Below are positions 31,701-45,695 of a stretch of DNA of 64,000 nucleotides, piece by piece. This DNA is from Tachypleus tridentatus (lineage: Eukaryota; Arthropoda; Merostomata; Xiphosura; Limulidae). Where the stretch lies: assembly GCF_004210375.1 (NCBI RefSeq), contig NC_134833.1, positions 44,324,782 through 44,388,781 of the forward strand, written 5' to 3'. Each line of letters starts with the position of its first letter. The first letter of the stretch is position 1. The notes beneath the pieces were generated by a model. The model was not told the DNA's origin and searched no databases. It saw only the letters and a program-made list of their open reading frames with translations. A program made the position numbers and the translations under genes.

Positions 31701-34700
31701 CTGTTTACTTTTTATCATCATCAACCTACTCAATATCAGTGGAAATTTTTCTACAAAAGTTTGTACTTATTGATTTATTGATGTAGTAGCTAACTTAACC
31801 ACACCAAGAAATCTGAGAAGACAAATTAATATTCCAGTAACTTACGACTGTGTGATACAGTTTCACCTGAAAATTTACTATCAGTTTGCAGTAAACTTTT
31901 GAACAGTGTTACTGATGATTCTTTGTAGTGCAAAAGCATTACTAAAGTTAACCCATATAAACTTAAGGAAACCACTGATGTGAAAAGGTAGATAAAGTTT
32001 AATTTTTTTCTCATTTCAAACAGGTGACTGTTTTAAAGTAAATCTGATGAGAAAAGGATAATTTTCCTCTTATATGAAACAGAACTGTATAAACACAGAC
32101 AAGATGATAGGGGAAGTGTATATTCTTCACAATTGAAGCAAGTGACTATCTATGGTATATGAGAGTAGACTTACTTTTGTAGTTTTCCTGTTTGAAGCAC
32201 ATGGTTATGTATGAAAACAAATGAAGGAAGGAAAAAATGGTAGATTATACTTGTAAGGTATAGAGAGTTAGAATATGGGTATTCTAACACTGATTTCTTC
32301 ACCACCTGAATGAACATGTACTTGACTCCTGATAGCAAAGTGGGGTGTTTTAAAATTTATCTAGAAATTTTACACCTCTTACAATAAAGTTGTGGGATCC
32401 CTTACTTGTTGTAAAGATAGCTAATTAACTAAAACATTTTCAGTAAGAACAGTGCTGTTTACTTGGCTTCAGTCCAACTGAAATCATGACGTATCACTCG
32501 TCTACAGTTGTTAATTTCAAAATATGTGAGTGATGTAAGTAGGTATCTACCAGCTGACTGCTGCACACATTCAAAATGGTAGCAGTGTTAAATGAAAGTG
32601 TAGTGATGTTTACAGACTTTTACACAGCACTTTTACAATAAATTTTAGCACAGAGAAATGTGTCATCATTGCAATTGTTTTTCAAATCAAATTAATTAAT
32701 TCTGAACATTATATAAAATATAAAGTTAAAAGAGTTGCCATTGAAGACTGGGAATGTATAACACTCTTAATTCAATGTTTTATAAAACTGTTGATTTGAC
32801 TGCTTTTATCAAAGGAGTGTCAAACTTAGAATGTAAATTAACAAAATAAATTATATGTCACATTAGTAAAACATTTTGGTTTAAGGATTTTGATAACAGA
32901 AAGCAACAGATGTGCTAAAAACAGGTGTACGATTAGATTGTAAATCTAAGTGAATATTACTAGGTAACAATGATAACTTTAAAATAATTCAATTTAATCC
33001 ATGTCAAATATGTTTAGTCATTATAAGTGATATATTTTGAACATAATACTTAACTCACTACAAATTACTGGATATGTGTTCAGTTCTGATCTATGCAGGT
33101 AACATAATTTTATCGGAAGTTAATTATTATGTTACAGTATTACTTACAAGTTACTAATAAATAGAAAATAGGGGTAGTTATGAAACTATTCATACTGCTT
33201 TATTTAATGCTTTGAACATAAACAAGTTGAGAAACAAAACTTGTGTTCATGTCTGTTCATGCTCATATATACAAGTAAAAACATTTTTTGAACTTTGCTA
33301 TTTAACTAAAGCTGCCAGTTTTATTCACTTTGTGTGTGTAATGCTACCAAAACATAATCTACAAATTAAGTTATGCCATTTCACTATAATTATATAAATG
33401 ATATTGAAAGAAAGCTTTACAAAGCTGTTTATATATTTAAAAAAAAATCTCAAGTTTGCATTTTACTCAAACTTTACATTTTTAATGTAAGGTATATAAA
33501 AATATTTGGAACAGAATTAACATAATTTGTTTATTACTTTCACAGTGCAATTGCTCTCTTTCTTTAAACAGATTCAAAATTGCTGCTGTAGTATTTTAAT
33601 TTTTCTTGTTAATATAACCTCATGAGATGTTTATTGCATATAAATATAGCCTTGCAAGATTTTGGTGTTTTTTTTACTTCACCATCATTGGACATGATAA
33701 TGATAATTACACAAAACAGAAAATACAAGATCAAAATAATGTTCAATCTGCATAAAACAAGAACAATAATGAAATTAACCAACAATGTTATTGATTTTTT
33801 CACATGTTATAGTTTCAAAAGTAGGGAAACTATTTATGAGAATAGGTACAAGTTTCAAGTACTGGTGTGATCATTCTCAAATACAAAAGTTCAAGTATTA
33901 AAGATGGTTTTAATATACTTGTAAACTCATAGTATTGATTACCTAAGAGTGGCAATGGAGAAAAGGAAATAAAATTAAAAATGTGAACTTTGTTAGACAA
34001 ACATTTTACTCATAGAGTTGTTTGTTACATTATTTTATCAAAACTATTGCTATAAAACAGAATAAATATACAGGAAGGTAAAATCATACACTATTACTGA
34101 AAATGCTGAACTAACTATATTCCTGCAAGTCACAATCTGATATAATGTATTAACTCACTAAGATTCATGAATTGCCAACTTCTTTGTATGTTATCTCAGA
34201 TTATTAACACTTAATGAAGTAACTGCCCTGGACATTTTGTCGTTAGTTAACTATTAATCGTCATACCACCAACAGCTAGGAAATGGTGAGTATCAAGGAC
34301 TCCCATGTTCCACTAGAAGAATTCATGGAATGAAAGCAAGGTGGGAAGTCTAGAGGAGTATATTGCTCTAGAAACCATGTTTTAAACCCATGGACAGGAA
34401 TACCCTGCCTGCTTCATTCATGACTGGGTGCAGTTTGGATTTGGCCTTGTTTAGGAAATTGAACACTGCAAAGATATCTTAAGCAATGTGGAACACTTGC
34501 TAGGCTGGGATAGCCCTACACTTTACAGGTTTTAGTTAAATATATCCTGGCAAGAAACTCCACTGAACAAAACCTTATTAGTTTAATTTAAGGCTTTTTT
34601 TAAGGAGGACATTAATAAAAGAAAAAAGATTTATCTACTCAGAGATGGTATGATAATGGGAAGAATAGTGAATAGTTGGCAGTCTGAAGTTTGATGAGGA

Positions 34701-35189
34701 AGAAATGGCAGGATGAAGGAGATGGTGTGCAACAAAGTGGAAAGGGCTGTCCACATACCAGTAATACAGTCTCCTCCAACAAACAATGCAAGTGCATAAC
34801 CAATGTATAAGTTTGGTGATGTAATGGGAAGGCATCTGGAAATGTTAACAGGAAGTTCTATCCAATGAAGAATACATTACATGGCTAAACAGGCAAAAGA
34901 TTCCAAAGATGGAAGAGATGAGATTGGGTATCACAAAAGGAAGAAGTGAGAGTCAAATTGCAATGGACCACTTGAAAAGGACAGGAAACATTTGGGACCT
35001 AAATGAGAATAAGGTGAGAAATGTAAGAAAGAGTAAAAGGAGTGAAACTACCATCACTCTCATGCACTCAAGATGTTTTATGGAGAAAAGCATGACTCAG
35101 ACAAAAGCATACAGGAATGATGGAATAGAATGCAAGAATCCATAGCATGTACATGAGAGAGCTGAAATTGGCAAAAGGGTTTAGTTTGT
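28703..35189. other. 3' flank of the SLC4 pseudogene (copy A), no gene recognised
   Basis: AT-rich sequence. Short frames at 28,997-29,239, 30,043-30,231, 31,826-32,014 and 33,622-33,870 show no family resemblance and mostly recur in copy B simply because the whole block is duplicated. A degenerate tandem array at 30,800-31,062 is listed separately. A purine-rich stretch occupies about 34,610-35,160. Confidence 0.5.
30800..31062. repeat. Degenerate tandem repeat, ~58 bp unit (copy A)
   Basis: Four to five units share the words ACATTATTCACCCTTTGTTG, TTAGAGGGTACTGTAGTT, TAAACTTT and AATAGCAG in the same order, spaced about 57-61 bp. A more diverged unit may precede at 30,565-30,620. The same array is in copy B at about 52,184-52,446. 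Confidence 0.75.
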
Positions 35190-35402
35190 TTGGAATTGCA
35201 TGCAAAGCTGCATGAGAACTACCTGCACTAGTCGTCTTTAACTTAGCAGTGGAAAACTCGGGGTAAGGCAGCTAGGTCATCCACATCACATTATAATGCC
35301 CCTAAGACTGAAAGGGCAAGCATTCTTGATGGAATGGAAATTTGAAATAATGACCCTCAGAGTGTAAGTCAAGCACCCTAACCACCTGACCATGCTGGGC
35401 TT
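35190..35402 (-). mobile_element. Decayed SINE family 1, minus strand (copy A)
   Basis: The reverse complement has a tRNA-like head (CAGCATGGTCAGGTGGTTAG), CCCTTTCAGTCTTAGGGGC, ATTATAATGTGATG, CTAGCTGCCTTACC and a CAGCTTTGCATGCAATTCC tail, the family 1 order with ~20% or more change. The counterpart in copy B is at 56,585-56,812. Confidence 0.75.
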
Positions 35403-36919
35403 TGGAAAAAAATCATCAAGGTAGAGGGTTGTTGCATGCAACAACACAATATACATAGATATATGTGAGAATAGATGGAAGCCTCAAAGCTAACACAAGA
35501 GCAAAACGTTTTGAGTATAAAGGGCAGCAGTGTTTCTGGAAGCTAGACAGGAGAGGAGGCTGCATATCTTATCAGAAACTTTCTTATCCCTATTTCTTGT
35601 TAAAGTTTTATCACACAGATTACAGGAGCATTTCATTGTGGAATTAGGTTTATTGTTTTGTGAGAGATTCAGCTCTAAAACAATTTCAAGTCTGTGATGG
35701 TCTCAAGGCTGAACAAAAATTTGACCAACAACTCCAAAGCCACAGAAAACACAAATGCTGTGATGCAATCATCACAATTCTCTGATGGATAACATAGATT
35801 CCCAGGCTCCATTATCATGGCTGCATCACAAAAACACTACAAATTCCCTCAAGAAGATGTCGATAGCATGAAGGATGAATACTGTTTTTACTATGGCTTT
35901 CCAGGTCACTGAATTTGTAATATACTCTGTAAATAAACAATAACAACAGCAAAAAATTATTAACACAACTTCTGCATCAAGGGCTGAAGAAATTCCAAAT
36001 GTTTTAAACAAGTAGGTTCTGAGTTGAGTTTAACCACTAGCTCATGTAGATTGAGTAGTCGAGATGCATTCATAGGTATGATGTCTAGTTCAAATAATAC
36101 TGGGCTTAGCATTACATAAAATATGCCATTAATGATCAAATTGAGTTTCAAGTGTGTTCTTGATGAGTCAGGAGCTTCCTTATCTTTGCTCAGACATTAG
36201 TTTCTAATAGTTCAAATTTGTTCATAAAGAATGGTTACAAGCATCATTTGAGTGAAGAACGACATCTCAGATTTCAGTTTGACACTATTATTTATTCAGT
36301 GAGCAACTACATCTGTTCGAATATCATGTACTGGTATTTTAAAGGTGAACTTATAATGGAATTTGTTAACTAGTTTTCCTTGTACAAAATGTGAACTAAT
36401 CTCTGTAGAAATACCACCCAGTGTTGAGTCCGGAAAGAGGTTGTAGAGCTTACAAATGTGCAAGTGATATTCTTTGGTGTGTTATGGTTGCTTCTCGAAC
36501 GTCTGAGCTTGCTAGCTGAGAATTCTGCTAATTATTTTAACTCAACACAGAAGCAGAAACTAAATGAAGCATTCATAAGTACAAATGATGAGCATTCGGT
36601 AAAGCGACTAATGTCAGGCTTCTTTGGAGTACAAAAAATGTTGCCAATGCTGAAAATGAATGGGTATAAAAGGACAAAATAATATAAGGTTTAGAGATTG
36701 TTTAACTGTCTCCAGAAGAAGAAAGACATTAAGTAGGCAAATGAATGTGATAACACATTTTATATACATCATAAATGGATTCATAATGAAAGTAGATGTC
36801 TTATTTTTCATGGTCCGATGTAAATTTATAAAATAATTAGAAATGAATTGAAAGGAGAGGGTTAGTAACACCATGCGAATGATAAAATTGTGATTTCTAT
36901 TGAAATTTATGTTATTTAG

Positions 36920-37022
36920 GAGGGAAGAAAAAGTGTATAGAAACAGATAAAGAACCTTCTATTGAACAAGAAGAGGAAGGAGAAAAATTACATGAAGAAA
37001 GTGGACTTAAACAAACAGGAAG
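36920..37022 (+). pseudogene. SLC4 exon: end of cytosolic domain (copy B)
   Basis: Same borders as in copy A (TTATTTAG acceptor, GTAAGC donor) and the same acidic linker ending EKLHEESGLKQTGR. It is one base shorter in the A-run near the 5' end, so the reading phase at the acceptor differs between the copies. Homopolymer sequencing error is possible. Confidence 0.65.
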
Positions 37023-37751
37023 GTAAGCTATACCAGCAACCTTTATGTTTAAACTGTAAAAGCTGTAGGTTTCATGTATAAATGTAAGCTTTATTTTACC
37101 TTTTTTTCTTATAAGGAGAGAAAGAAAGCTGTAACAATGTGAAGTATTCGTTTTGGTTAATGTTGTATAGTTGTATAGTTTGGAGATGGTAATTTAAACT
37201 GCAGGTGAAGACCTTTTCTTGTCACTGTTGGAAGGTCATGAGAGAGATGATGATGGAAAAATTGATGTAGCTGTAAGAGCTGAGGAATGTGGAACCCTGG
37301 AATATGTGGTGTTGCCTGTTGAGGGGAATACTATATATAAAGAAATAATTATCCCACCATTTTTTATCTCTTTTTTCAGCTGCTTCACCTCTCTCTCTCT
37401 CTTTCTTACAGTTGTGTCAATAAATATTCCACTCACTGATCATTTCTTGACCTCCTTATGCTTACCACTTAAAATATTATTTAAAAAAAAATCAAAGTAA
37501 TGTAATGTTGAAATGTTGAATTTATTTCTGTTTCAAACTTTTATTAGATGTGAAAAAGAAAGACAGATAAGAAACTTGAACACTATTTTAAGAAACACCA
37601 CTCTAAAAGAATGAACTTTGAGTACAGACTTTTTGTTAGAAGGCTAGCCATGAAGAGGTAATAATTTTACTATCTAGTAGGACAGTTATTTTCAGGATTT
37701 TCTAAATAATAAAAGGTAAAAGGAAAAACAATATTTTTCCTTCCATAAGGT

Positions 37752-37925
37752 TGGAAGGGCTCATGGTCAAGGGCCTGGCATGGAGTTGAAACACTTCACC
37801 AAATATGCTTCCTTTTTCTCAGCCATGAGGGCTTTATAATGTGATAGTCAATCCTCTTATTAATTGTGAAAGAATATCCCAATAGTTGGTGGTGGGTGAT
37901 TTAAATAGCTGTTTCCACTCTAGAA
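37752..37925 (+). mobile_element. Decayed SINE family 1 (copy B)
   Basis: Direct counterpart of 17,140-17,315, nearly identical to it, so the insertion precedes the duplication. Confidence 0.7.
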
Positions 37926-38159
37926 ATTATCACTTTAAAATTAAGAATGGTTACTGTGAATAACCTGCAAACAAATTTGTGCAAAAGTTAATGACAAATC
38001 AAACAACTTTTTATCAGAACATAGTATATCAAAGAGCTTAATATAACCATAATATACCATATGAATAAATTATATTTTTCACATTTTGTTTAGCATTAAA
38101 ATATGTTCTCATTGATCCTTGTAACAACACAAGCGGTCTTAGCTTGAATTTTTACATGA

Positions 38160-38815
38160 CACAAGTATAGCTCTTTTATGAAATAGCTTATGTTTTTCCA
38201 ATAGTAGTATTATATAATAGCTCAACTGTGTGATATTTCTGTTTTGTAATTGGTCAAGCTGCTTGATAGTTGTTAATAAAATAGTGAAGCTGCCAAATGG
38301 GTTCATTATGAAATAGTTTATATTGTTCTGAGAGTTATGAAACATGTCAGTTATGGTGTGAAATACTTTAAATTATGGGATGATTTAACTGAGTTATGGA
38401 ACATTTTAAATTATGTGATAGTTGTGTTACATGATAAATTAAACTGTTTGATATTTTCACTGTGAAATAGTGTAAGTTGCATAATGAAGTACTGTAAGAT
38501 ATAGGATAGTTTCCTTGTGTAACAAAATAAGCAAACTCAAATTGCTCAGACTGTTTAATACTCTAGTTGTGCCATGAAGAGGTTAAGTTGTTTGTTCAGT
38601 TATTTGTATAATGAAAAATTTCAAGCTTTCTATTACTTTAAATGTGTGAATAAACAGTTTGTACTGTAGGTTATTTCAATCACTTCATGAACTTTGATCT
38701 TTAATTTAGTTTTTCTGTTACTAAATGTTGTGCGAAGTTGTTATTCAGTTTGTACAATCTATAGAGTTCTTTAGTTGTGTTGAAAAATTGCTCATGTTGT
38801 GGGCATGGCTGATTT
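38160..38815. repeat. Degenerate tandem repeat (copy B)
   Basis: Counterpart of 17,550-18,200 with the same unit order and only scattered substitutions. Confidence 0.5.
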
Positions 38816-39266
38816 TTGTTTATGGAATTCTTTAAGCTTGCTTTCAAACTAAAGTTTTATAGAAATTAATGTAATTAAATGTGTTTGGGACAGAACTTTT
38901 ACATGTATTTATAAAGACTGAAGGGATACTTACAATAATTATTTATTTGTGTCAGTGTGCAACTGATTCATTTTTAGTTTGTATATTTATGATTAACCTG
39001 CCCCGAGAATGTTTAGTTTCAAAAAGAAATAATTAGAATTGTATTAAAATGAAATTGTGTGTATGCATCATCTCGTTGTTTGGATTATATGGAACATTTA
39101 TTTCTTGAATTAATCCTTTATTTGAAAGATTTTTTTTGTTTGTTTATCATATCTAGACAATATTTGATTAAACAAAACACCAACTAACATGAGGAACATT
39201 TCATTTTTTACCATCCTCAAAGTTTATTGAAAACTATCTTAAACATAGCAATACTTTTTTTTTCAG

Positions 39267-39398
39267 GCTGTCATGGAGAGTTTGCTCACTGGAGCTGTCA
39301 ATGGACTGTTGTATGGGTTAGTTAGTGGGTAGCCATTGAACATTCGTGAAAGTACAGGACCAGTGTTGAAATTTGAAACAATAGTTTTTGTCATTTTG
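39267..39398 (+). pseudogene. SLC4 exon: TM2 region with the same nonsense mutation (copy B)
   Basis: Identical to copy A in its encoded residues (ESLLTGAVNGLLYGLVSG, stop, PLNIRESTGPVLKFE). The TAG is at 39,330-39,332. Confidence 0.85.
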
Positions 39399-39635
39399 TA
39401 GATATGTTTTGTACTTTTTTGTGTGTGTGTTTTGAATTCATATTTGTTGCTTTTTTGTTATAAGTTTTGTGAATAATTTAGATTCTGCAAGATTTATTCA
39501 TTATGGTTAAAAGTTGTACAGCTCATTTATGTGTGTATGGTGTAATAAAAGTGGTTTTATACTGTTAAGTTAAACTCTAATGGTTATGTAATAATTTGGT
39601 TTCCAAAACATACTTACTTCTACAGGCACTTATAG

Positions 39636-41120
39636 CTATAACTTGACTGCCAGAGTTTCTCTTTGCCCATCAAAGTGTTAGTTTGATATTTTCTCACTTT
39701 CTTTGGTCTTATACCTCACTCAGTTGCCTCTGGTGATATTTCTCAGTGACACACTTCATCTTACTGAGCAACCAATGGATCACTTACTACAACCATTAAT
39801 ATCATCTTAGATCTTGAGTGGTATTTAGATCAGACCAACACTCAATATTTTACAACTTTTTGCTGTTCAACAAGCAATGGTTCAAGGTCTTGATCTATTG
39901 AAGGGGAAAGTTACTGTGATCCATTCTAACATTTATACAGTGGTCTTGTAGATTTGCTGTTAAAGAGGCATACATTTTTAGGGCAATTGTTTTGAACTTT
40001 GGGTATTCTCTACTTAGCTCACTCCTATTCTGTCAGACTCTTGATTTGCCATATTCCATGGATGATGAATTATATATCAGATCAACTTTCTTAGCCCAGT
40101 TGAATGGATGCTCCTTTATGAGATTTTCTGGTGGACTTACTCTCAGTTTGAGACTTTGATTATTAACTCATTTGCCACTCAATAGAACTCTCAACTACAG
40201 ACATTTTGGTTTCCAGTACTTCATCCTCAGGGTTTTTTGACAGATGGATTTAGTCAAAATTGGGCAGGATTGCATCTCTATGCCTTTTCCCTCAGGTTAT
40301 CTGTTATCCAGAATTGTGGCTATAATTTGATCCACTAATTATTGAGTACTGTTGGTAGCACCAGGTTGGCTGACCCAAGCATTGTTCCTTATTCTTCAGT
40401 ATCTTCAAGAATGTCTAGCTCTGTCACTTCCTCTTTGGCTGTGTCTATTGAGGCAGTCCTGGTCTGGCATTCCCAAGTTCAGACTTCATGCATGGAAGTT
40501 ATACTGTCCTTTGCATCAGGGTTTAAATTGTAAAGTTGCTTTGTATTTGCCTCAATCAATCAATGAAAATGGCACACTTACTGCCAATGTTGTCTGATGA
40601 GGAAATTGAACTTGCTTTACCCAAATGTGTCCACTATGTCTCGTTTTTTTACCTGGCTCTTGACAAAGGTCTAGCTTCACCTAGTGTCACTTTATCTAAG
40701 GCAGCTTTATTGACTACTCTTTTATATACTAAACATTGAAAAGTATTTGAACATCCAGTACAATCTGGCCTTCTCGGAACATTTAGAACTCTTTATCCCA
40801 AATATCATTTTTTATTACCAAAGAGAGATATTAAGGTGATATTGCATGCTTTATCTCAACATCTATTCAAATCTTTAGCCTCATGTACTATGTACAAATC
40901 TTCCCTTTCAGTATTTTTTGTTGCTGCTAGCATGTAGGCATCAGTGATTGAAGTGTGCACACTTTTGTCTTGCTCTTTCCTGACAGGTATTTTCATCCAA
41001 TGACTCTTGGTATCCAAGGAAGTAGATAAATCCTTTTTTGTACATTCATTTGCCAACTGTTTTTAATATATGAACCTGATCAGACCCAAATCATTTGTGT
41101 TTTGTCAGAGCCCTGAGGTG
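39636..41120 (+). mobile_element. DIRS-like retroelement remnant (copy B)
   Basis: Counterpart of 19,020-20,500 with the same RNase H-end and recombinase blocks (LVAPGWLTQALF at about 40,352 onward; LPKRDIKVILHALSQHLFK near 40,810). It shares the stops, so the element was already dead when duplicated. Confidence 0.7.
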
Positions 41121-42639
41121 TTATGTGGCTCACTGTTCCAGTGGTGAGTAGTGGAACATCTACTATCTGTTTAGGGCTGGTCTATTGTGATGATTACTCA
41201 TGTACTATTCCACCTTCAATACATGAACTACCTTCAGGTTGAAGGCAAGTGCCTATTCTAGTTGTTGTCCTGTTCCTCCCATCTGGTACCACTTTTATCT
41301 TGGTACATCCTTGCTCTGTGCACATGGATACTGCCTATCTTTCAGGCCCCTCCATCTTTCAGTGTGGGATTCTAGCTATGTGGAAGCAGAGATAACTATG
41401 ATTAGGAGATTAACATTTTTCTAAACTGATAATTTGTTTTTCAATAATATTTACCTCTACTGACAATTCCCCACTAAAAGCTGGGGTTGGAATCAGTCTT
41501 CAAGTAGTTATAACATTATCTTAATGAGGTGCTTATATTCATTACCAAGATAGATGGTGTATTAATCGGTGGAGAATGTCACAAGATCACTCTAACCAAG
41601 GGCAATTAAGTGAAACATAAAGGACTGGAAGCAAACAAGAAAAAAAAATCAGACCAATGCTTAGATGGGCAAAGGAAGAAACCCTGGCAATCAAGTAATA
41701 GCTATAAGTGTCAGCAAAGGTAAGCATTATTGGAAATGCATTTTCAGTGTAAGAAAATGTTAACGTTTAGTTGAATAGTTTCTGTATTGGTACAAAATAG
41801 CAACAGTTAATTTAGGTTAAGGTTGTGTGATTAAATAACAAGTAAGTTATAACCATGAACAGATTTCATATTAAGGAGAAAATGAATAAAACTAGTTTTA
41901 GTACTGTAAGGTTCAGTTGACACAATTATATGACAATGTATTTGTAACAATGAGTATATTCTGTGTTAAGGAACAGCTAAAATAATAAAAGTGATTTTGT
42001 GCTGTCAGGTTTAATGCTGAATGATTATAAAAATAATCTATATTTTGGCATAATTGTTTCTGGATCATGAAACAAACTGCCAGGCTAAATTTTAGATTGG
42101 TTGATTATGATTTTCAGCAGAATACACTGACTTTCTAATTCATTGGATGATTTATATATGTATATATTTGTGCATTACCAATGAATAAAATAAGATGAGT
42201 TATTTCAGGGTGTTAGACTGTCGTTATGGTTATGTAAGTTTTATTGTCATTTGGATCATTTCTGTATATTTGTGCAAGCTTTTATCATTGAACAAAATTA
42301 GCATTAATTTTATATTGTCAAGGTGAGTCTATTTTGTTATCAAATAAAATGGATATGCTAATCGGTGAATTAAAGTTAGATCTTCACGTGTCTTAAGAGC
42401 ATGTCGACCACAGGTGGGATAAGTTAACCTCCAGCTGCTATCTCACATGCATTTTATTTCTGAATAGACTGAAACGACTTGTGAGTATAGTTTCATTTCA
42501 GGGATATAATGACTAGGTGTAGATGAGCTTTAAACCCACTTTTTACTTGTCCAAATCGTGATCCACTGGCTGCCCCAGATTATGTCACAGATTAGAATAA
42601 GGATAATCTGATTGTTGTATTAAGCCTGAAGGGTTCAAA

Positions 42640-44195
42640 ATTAAACAGATACAAAATACTATCCAGTGGTTGTACAATATCTTTACCCTTTCTTGGAAAA
42701 ATTGTTTGTTCTGTTTTGACAATGGTAGAATGGAAAGAAGCTACAATGGGGGAGAATATTTTCAAGCTTTTGGACCACGAACTGACAAAGAGGAAAATTC
42801 CATGGGAAAACTGTCTTAGTTTTTATTCAGACAATACCTCAGTTATGTCTGGTACTGGTAATGGTGTGATGGGACACATCTCAAGACGACAGCCTAGCAT
42901 TTACTTCATGGGCTGTGCCTGTCACCTCATGAATATTGCTGCCCAGAAAGCTTCCAGAGAGCTACCCTGCCCAGTTTCTGATATATTGATAGATATCTAC
43001 TATTTTTTGGACAAAAGTGCTTGCAGAAAACAACATTTCAAAGAGTTTAGGATTGTATGACAAAGAAACAAGAAAAATTCTACAACTTGTTAACACAAGC
43101 AAGACTTTAAAAGTCAGGATATCCTCTCAGCCACACAGGGACACAAGACAACAGTGTCCAAAAGTAGACAAAGAAACATTTGACATAACTCAATATATGT
43201 TTGGGCACTCTGACCTTGAACTGAAGAAGAGACAATCAATGAAAAAAGAGAACTAAAAGCTAGCAAGAAAGTAACCAAGAAATGTTATGCACAGAGCAAG
43301 TTAGATATGTTAACAGTTTTCTTGGACAACAAAATGAACTTGTTATTTTGTCTTTTCCTTCAGTCTACAGTTACTCTATTTGAGCAAGCCAATTTGATAT
43401 TGCAAAGAGAAAACCTTGCATACACATTATGCATAGAACTCTGATTACACAAGTTAAAATATACTTGTTAGGTACATCAAGCCAGAATATTTTGAAGGCA
43501 ACATCACTGAACTTGACTACAACAATGAATCTTCACACAAATCTGATGAGGCAGTTTCTATTGAAAATGCTGCCAAGGAATACACTGTTAAATATGAAAA
43601 GGACCTGGACCTGATCAGTTTCTACACCAGTGCCAAGAAATACTATATTGCAGCTACAAATTACATGATGAAACATTTCCCACTAAATTATGAACTTCTG
43701 ATTCATGCGAGATTGCTGATCCAAAACTGAAAGTCAGCAAAGATTTCTCTTCTCTATTCTTCTTCACAGACAGGTGTCCTGTCCTTGTCAATGCATATGA
43801 GCACGATACTATTGACAAGTGTGAAGGGCAATATTCGAACTATCAAATTGATACTTTCTCAGAAACTGTCCTTCAGTTGAAAGTTGACAAGTTTTGGGTT
43901 CAGCTGTCTACAGTTAAGGATGGAACCAGCAACCAAAAGTATGACATTGTGTGTAGGGTTATGCTTGGAATTCTTACAATCTTCCATTCTAATGCTGACA
44001 ATGAAAGGATATTTAGTTTAGTGACTAAAAACAAAAGCAAGTTCAGACCAAACTTGAGCACCTCAGTTTTGAGCAGTATTATAACACACAAGATGTGTAT
44101 GCACTTAAATTGACAATGTTGTTATAACTTCCAACCATCCAGAGATATTCTCATGAAGGCAAAGGCTGCAACAGCTGCAAAACTATCACAATAAG
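42640..44195 (+). mobile_element. hAT-superfamily transposase remnant (copy B)
   Basis: Counterpart of 22,000-23,540. The core block (42,716-43,060) and dimerisation block (43,877-44,113, NADNERIFSLVTKNKSKFRP) are the same. The middle block, open for 141 codons in copy A (22,651-23,076), is broken here by two one-base shortenings of A-runs near 43,410 and 43,460. Confidence 0.75.
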
Positions 44196-44403
44196 TGTGA
44201 TAAACATGATAAAAACTAGTCCTTAAACAAAGGCTTTTTCTGCTCACTGTTTGTGCATGTTCAGTGTTGATTTACCAGTATGTTTGTTACTCTGAACTAA
44301 ATAAAAGACATAATAAAAAACACAATCATAAATGAGCAATCTAAGCAGTAATAAATAATAATAGTTATAATGATAATATAATAAACAGCTTAGAGACATT
44401 GGT

Positions 44404-45000
44404 CAGGCCTAGTAGCTGCAAATGACAAAGGACTCTGTCTACAATCATTACGCTCAGTCATTTGAAACAGTTGGCATCTCTGCCAGTGGAACATATCCTG
44501 TGATCCACTGGGTTATTCTTCTTTCAAGGATCAAGGCCAGTCTTGTTTGGTGGCTCAACAGGGCTCTTAACACTGTGGGGATTCTTCTTCTTTCAACTCA
44601 TGCTTTTTCATCAGATGTGTTTGGTGGGTTGGTTGCTATCCTCAATCTTTAGGAGATTTTGGATTGGTGATCCATCAAAAAATCTACATACAATATCAAC
44701 CAGTTGGAACTCTTGGCAGTTTGTTAGGCTCTCATGCATTTCTTCCCATTCTTGTGAGGGCAGGTTGTTAAGATTTATTCTGACAATGTAACTGTCATCA
44801 GTTATCTCTGAACAAGGGACAGGGACCTACAACATCACAGTCTTGGTTTGTCATGTTTCAGGTGTTATGAGTCTGGTTGCACACCTTTCATCTTGCCCCA
44901 GCCAAGTTCTTTCTATGGTGTGAGATTGTTCTCATCTGGGTACACCCCATAGTGATGAATTTGTACAACTCATTGGAATGACAAACTTCCTTCCTTTAGG
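44404..45000 (+). mobile_element. DIRS-like RT/RNase H fragment (copy B)
   Basis: Counterpart of 23,750-24,340. A short difference near 44,505-44,525 and one-base changes near 44,605 and 44,625 alter the frames. The LELLAV and YSDNVTVISYL blocks are retained. Confidence 0.7.
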
Positions 45001-45024
45001 TGTTTGTCCTACACCCCATAGCTC

Positions 45025-45180
45025 TGAGGGTAGATGCATGATGAAAAGAAAACCCACTTGTAGAGAAAAGTATATATGTGAAAACGACTTGTATGGGTAG
45101 AGAAAGCGTTATGTAGAGGAGCAAACAACATTTTGACCTTCTTCGGTCATCGTCAGGTTCGTCTTTACATATATATTGCC
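45025..45180 (-). repeat. Penelope terminal repeat with hammerhead-like motif (copy B)
   Basis: Counterpart of 24,360-24,520. It has the same CTGACGATGACC, GAAGAA loop and GGTC stem, with the same AAAAT in place of GAAAC. Confidence 0.65.
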
Positions 45181-45189
45181 AAATTCCAT

Positions 45190-45695
45190 CATCGCACATG
45201 CCTTTTGTTTGGTCCATTGCCAACTTTCAGGGGCTCAATATCTGTGTGTCTTCCTTTTTATCTAATCCATATGTCCTTTGTCATTGTCTGTGTATCGGTG
45301 TCACTAGTCAACCTTTTGTCAGTGGTCCATTTGCCAGAGATTCTGTTTTTCCCATTTTTCAGTTTCTCATGTGTCCAGGGTCTTTACCTACTATTTGATC
45401 AAGGCTTGTCTTTCTCCACTGTTTCTAGTTATTGTGCTGCTCTGTTCTACACCTTTTTTTTCTCCTGTTTTCATAAATCCTTCTTCTTCTCTGGCATTTC
45501 TATTCTTTTCCATTGATTTCATGTTGTTTGTCTGCCCTGTTTATTTAAACTTCTGAACTGGGATCTCTGTGTCATTCTTCATGCCCTAGCCTATTCTCCT
45601 TTTGAACCTGTTGCTTTGTGTTCTTTGTAACACCTTTCTCTTGAGACTTATGTCCTTGTGGTCATTGTCATTCTGATATTTATCCTATTAATTTT
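45190..45695 (+). mobile_element. DIRS-like tyrosine recombinase fragment (copy B)
   Basis: Counterpart of 24,530-25,030 (SFSTVSSYCAALF; LNWDLCVILHALAYSPFEP). It differs by scattered substitutions. Confidence 0.7.

Larger units (their letters stand above)
14965..35605. repeat. Tandem segmental duplication, copy A (~20.6 kb)
   Basis: Direct repeat of 35,606-57,013 in the same orientation. The left border is where GTTTTATCACATAGATC (14,966) meets unique DNA, and its partner follows ...TTTCTTGTTAAAG at 35,605. The right end of copy B ends with the same TTTCTTGTTAAAAG at 57,013. A short AAGTTTT microhomology sits at the A/B junction. Interior identity looks about 99% by eye (for example 2 differences in 15,181-15,480), with many homopolymer-length differences. 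Copy A lacks the ~723 bp present at 46,226-46,948 of copy B. It carries a 3'-half SLC4 pseudogene and a nest of mobile elements. Alternative: two haplotypes wrongly placed in series during assembly. Confidence 0.95.
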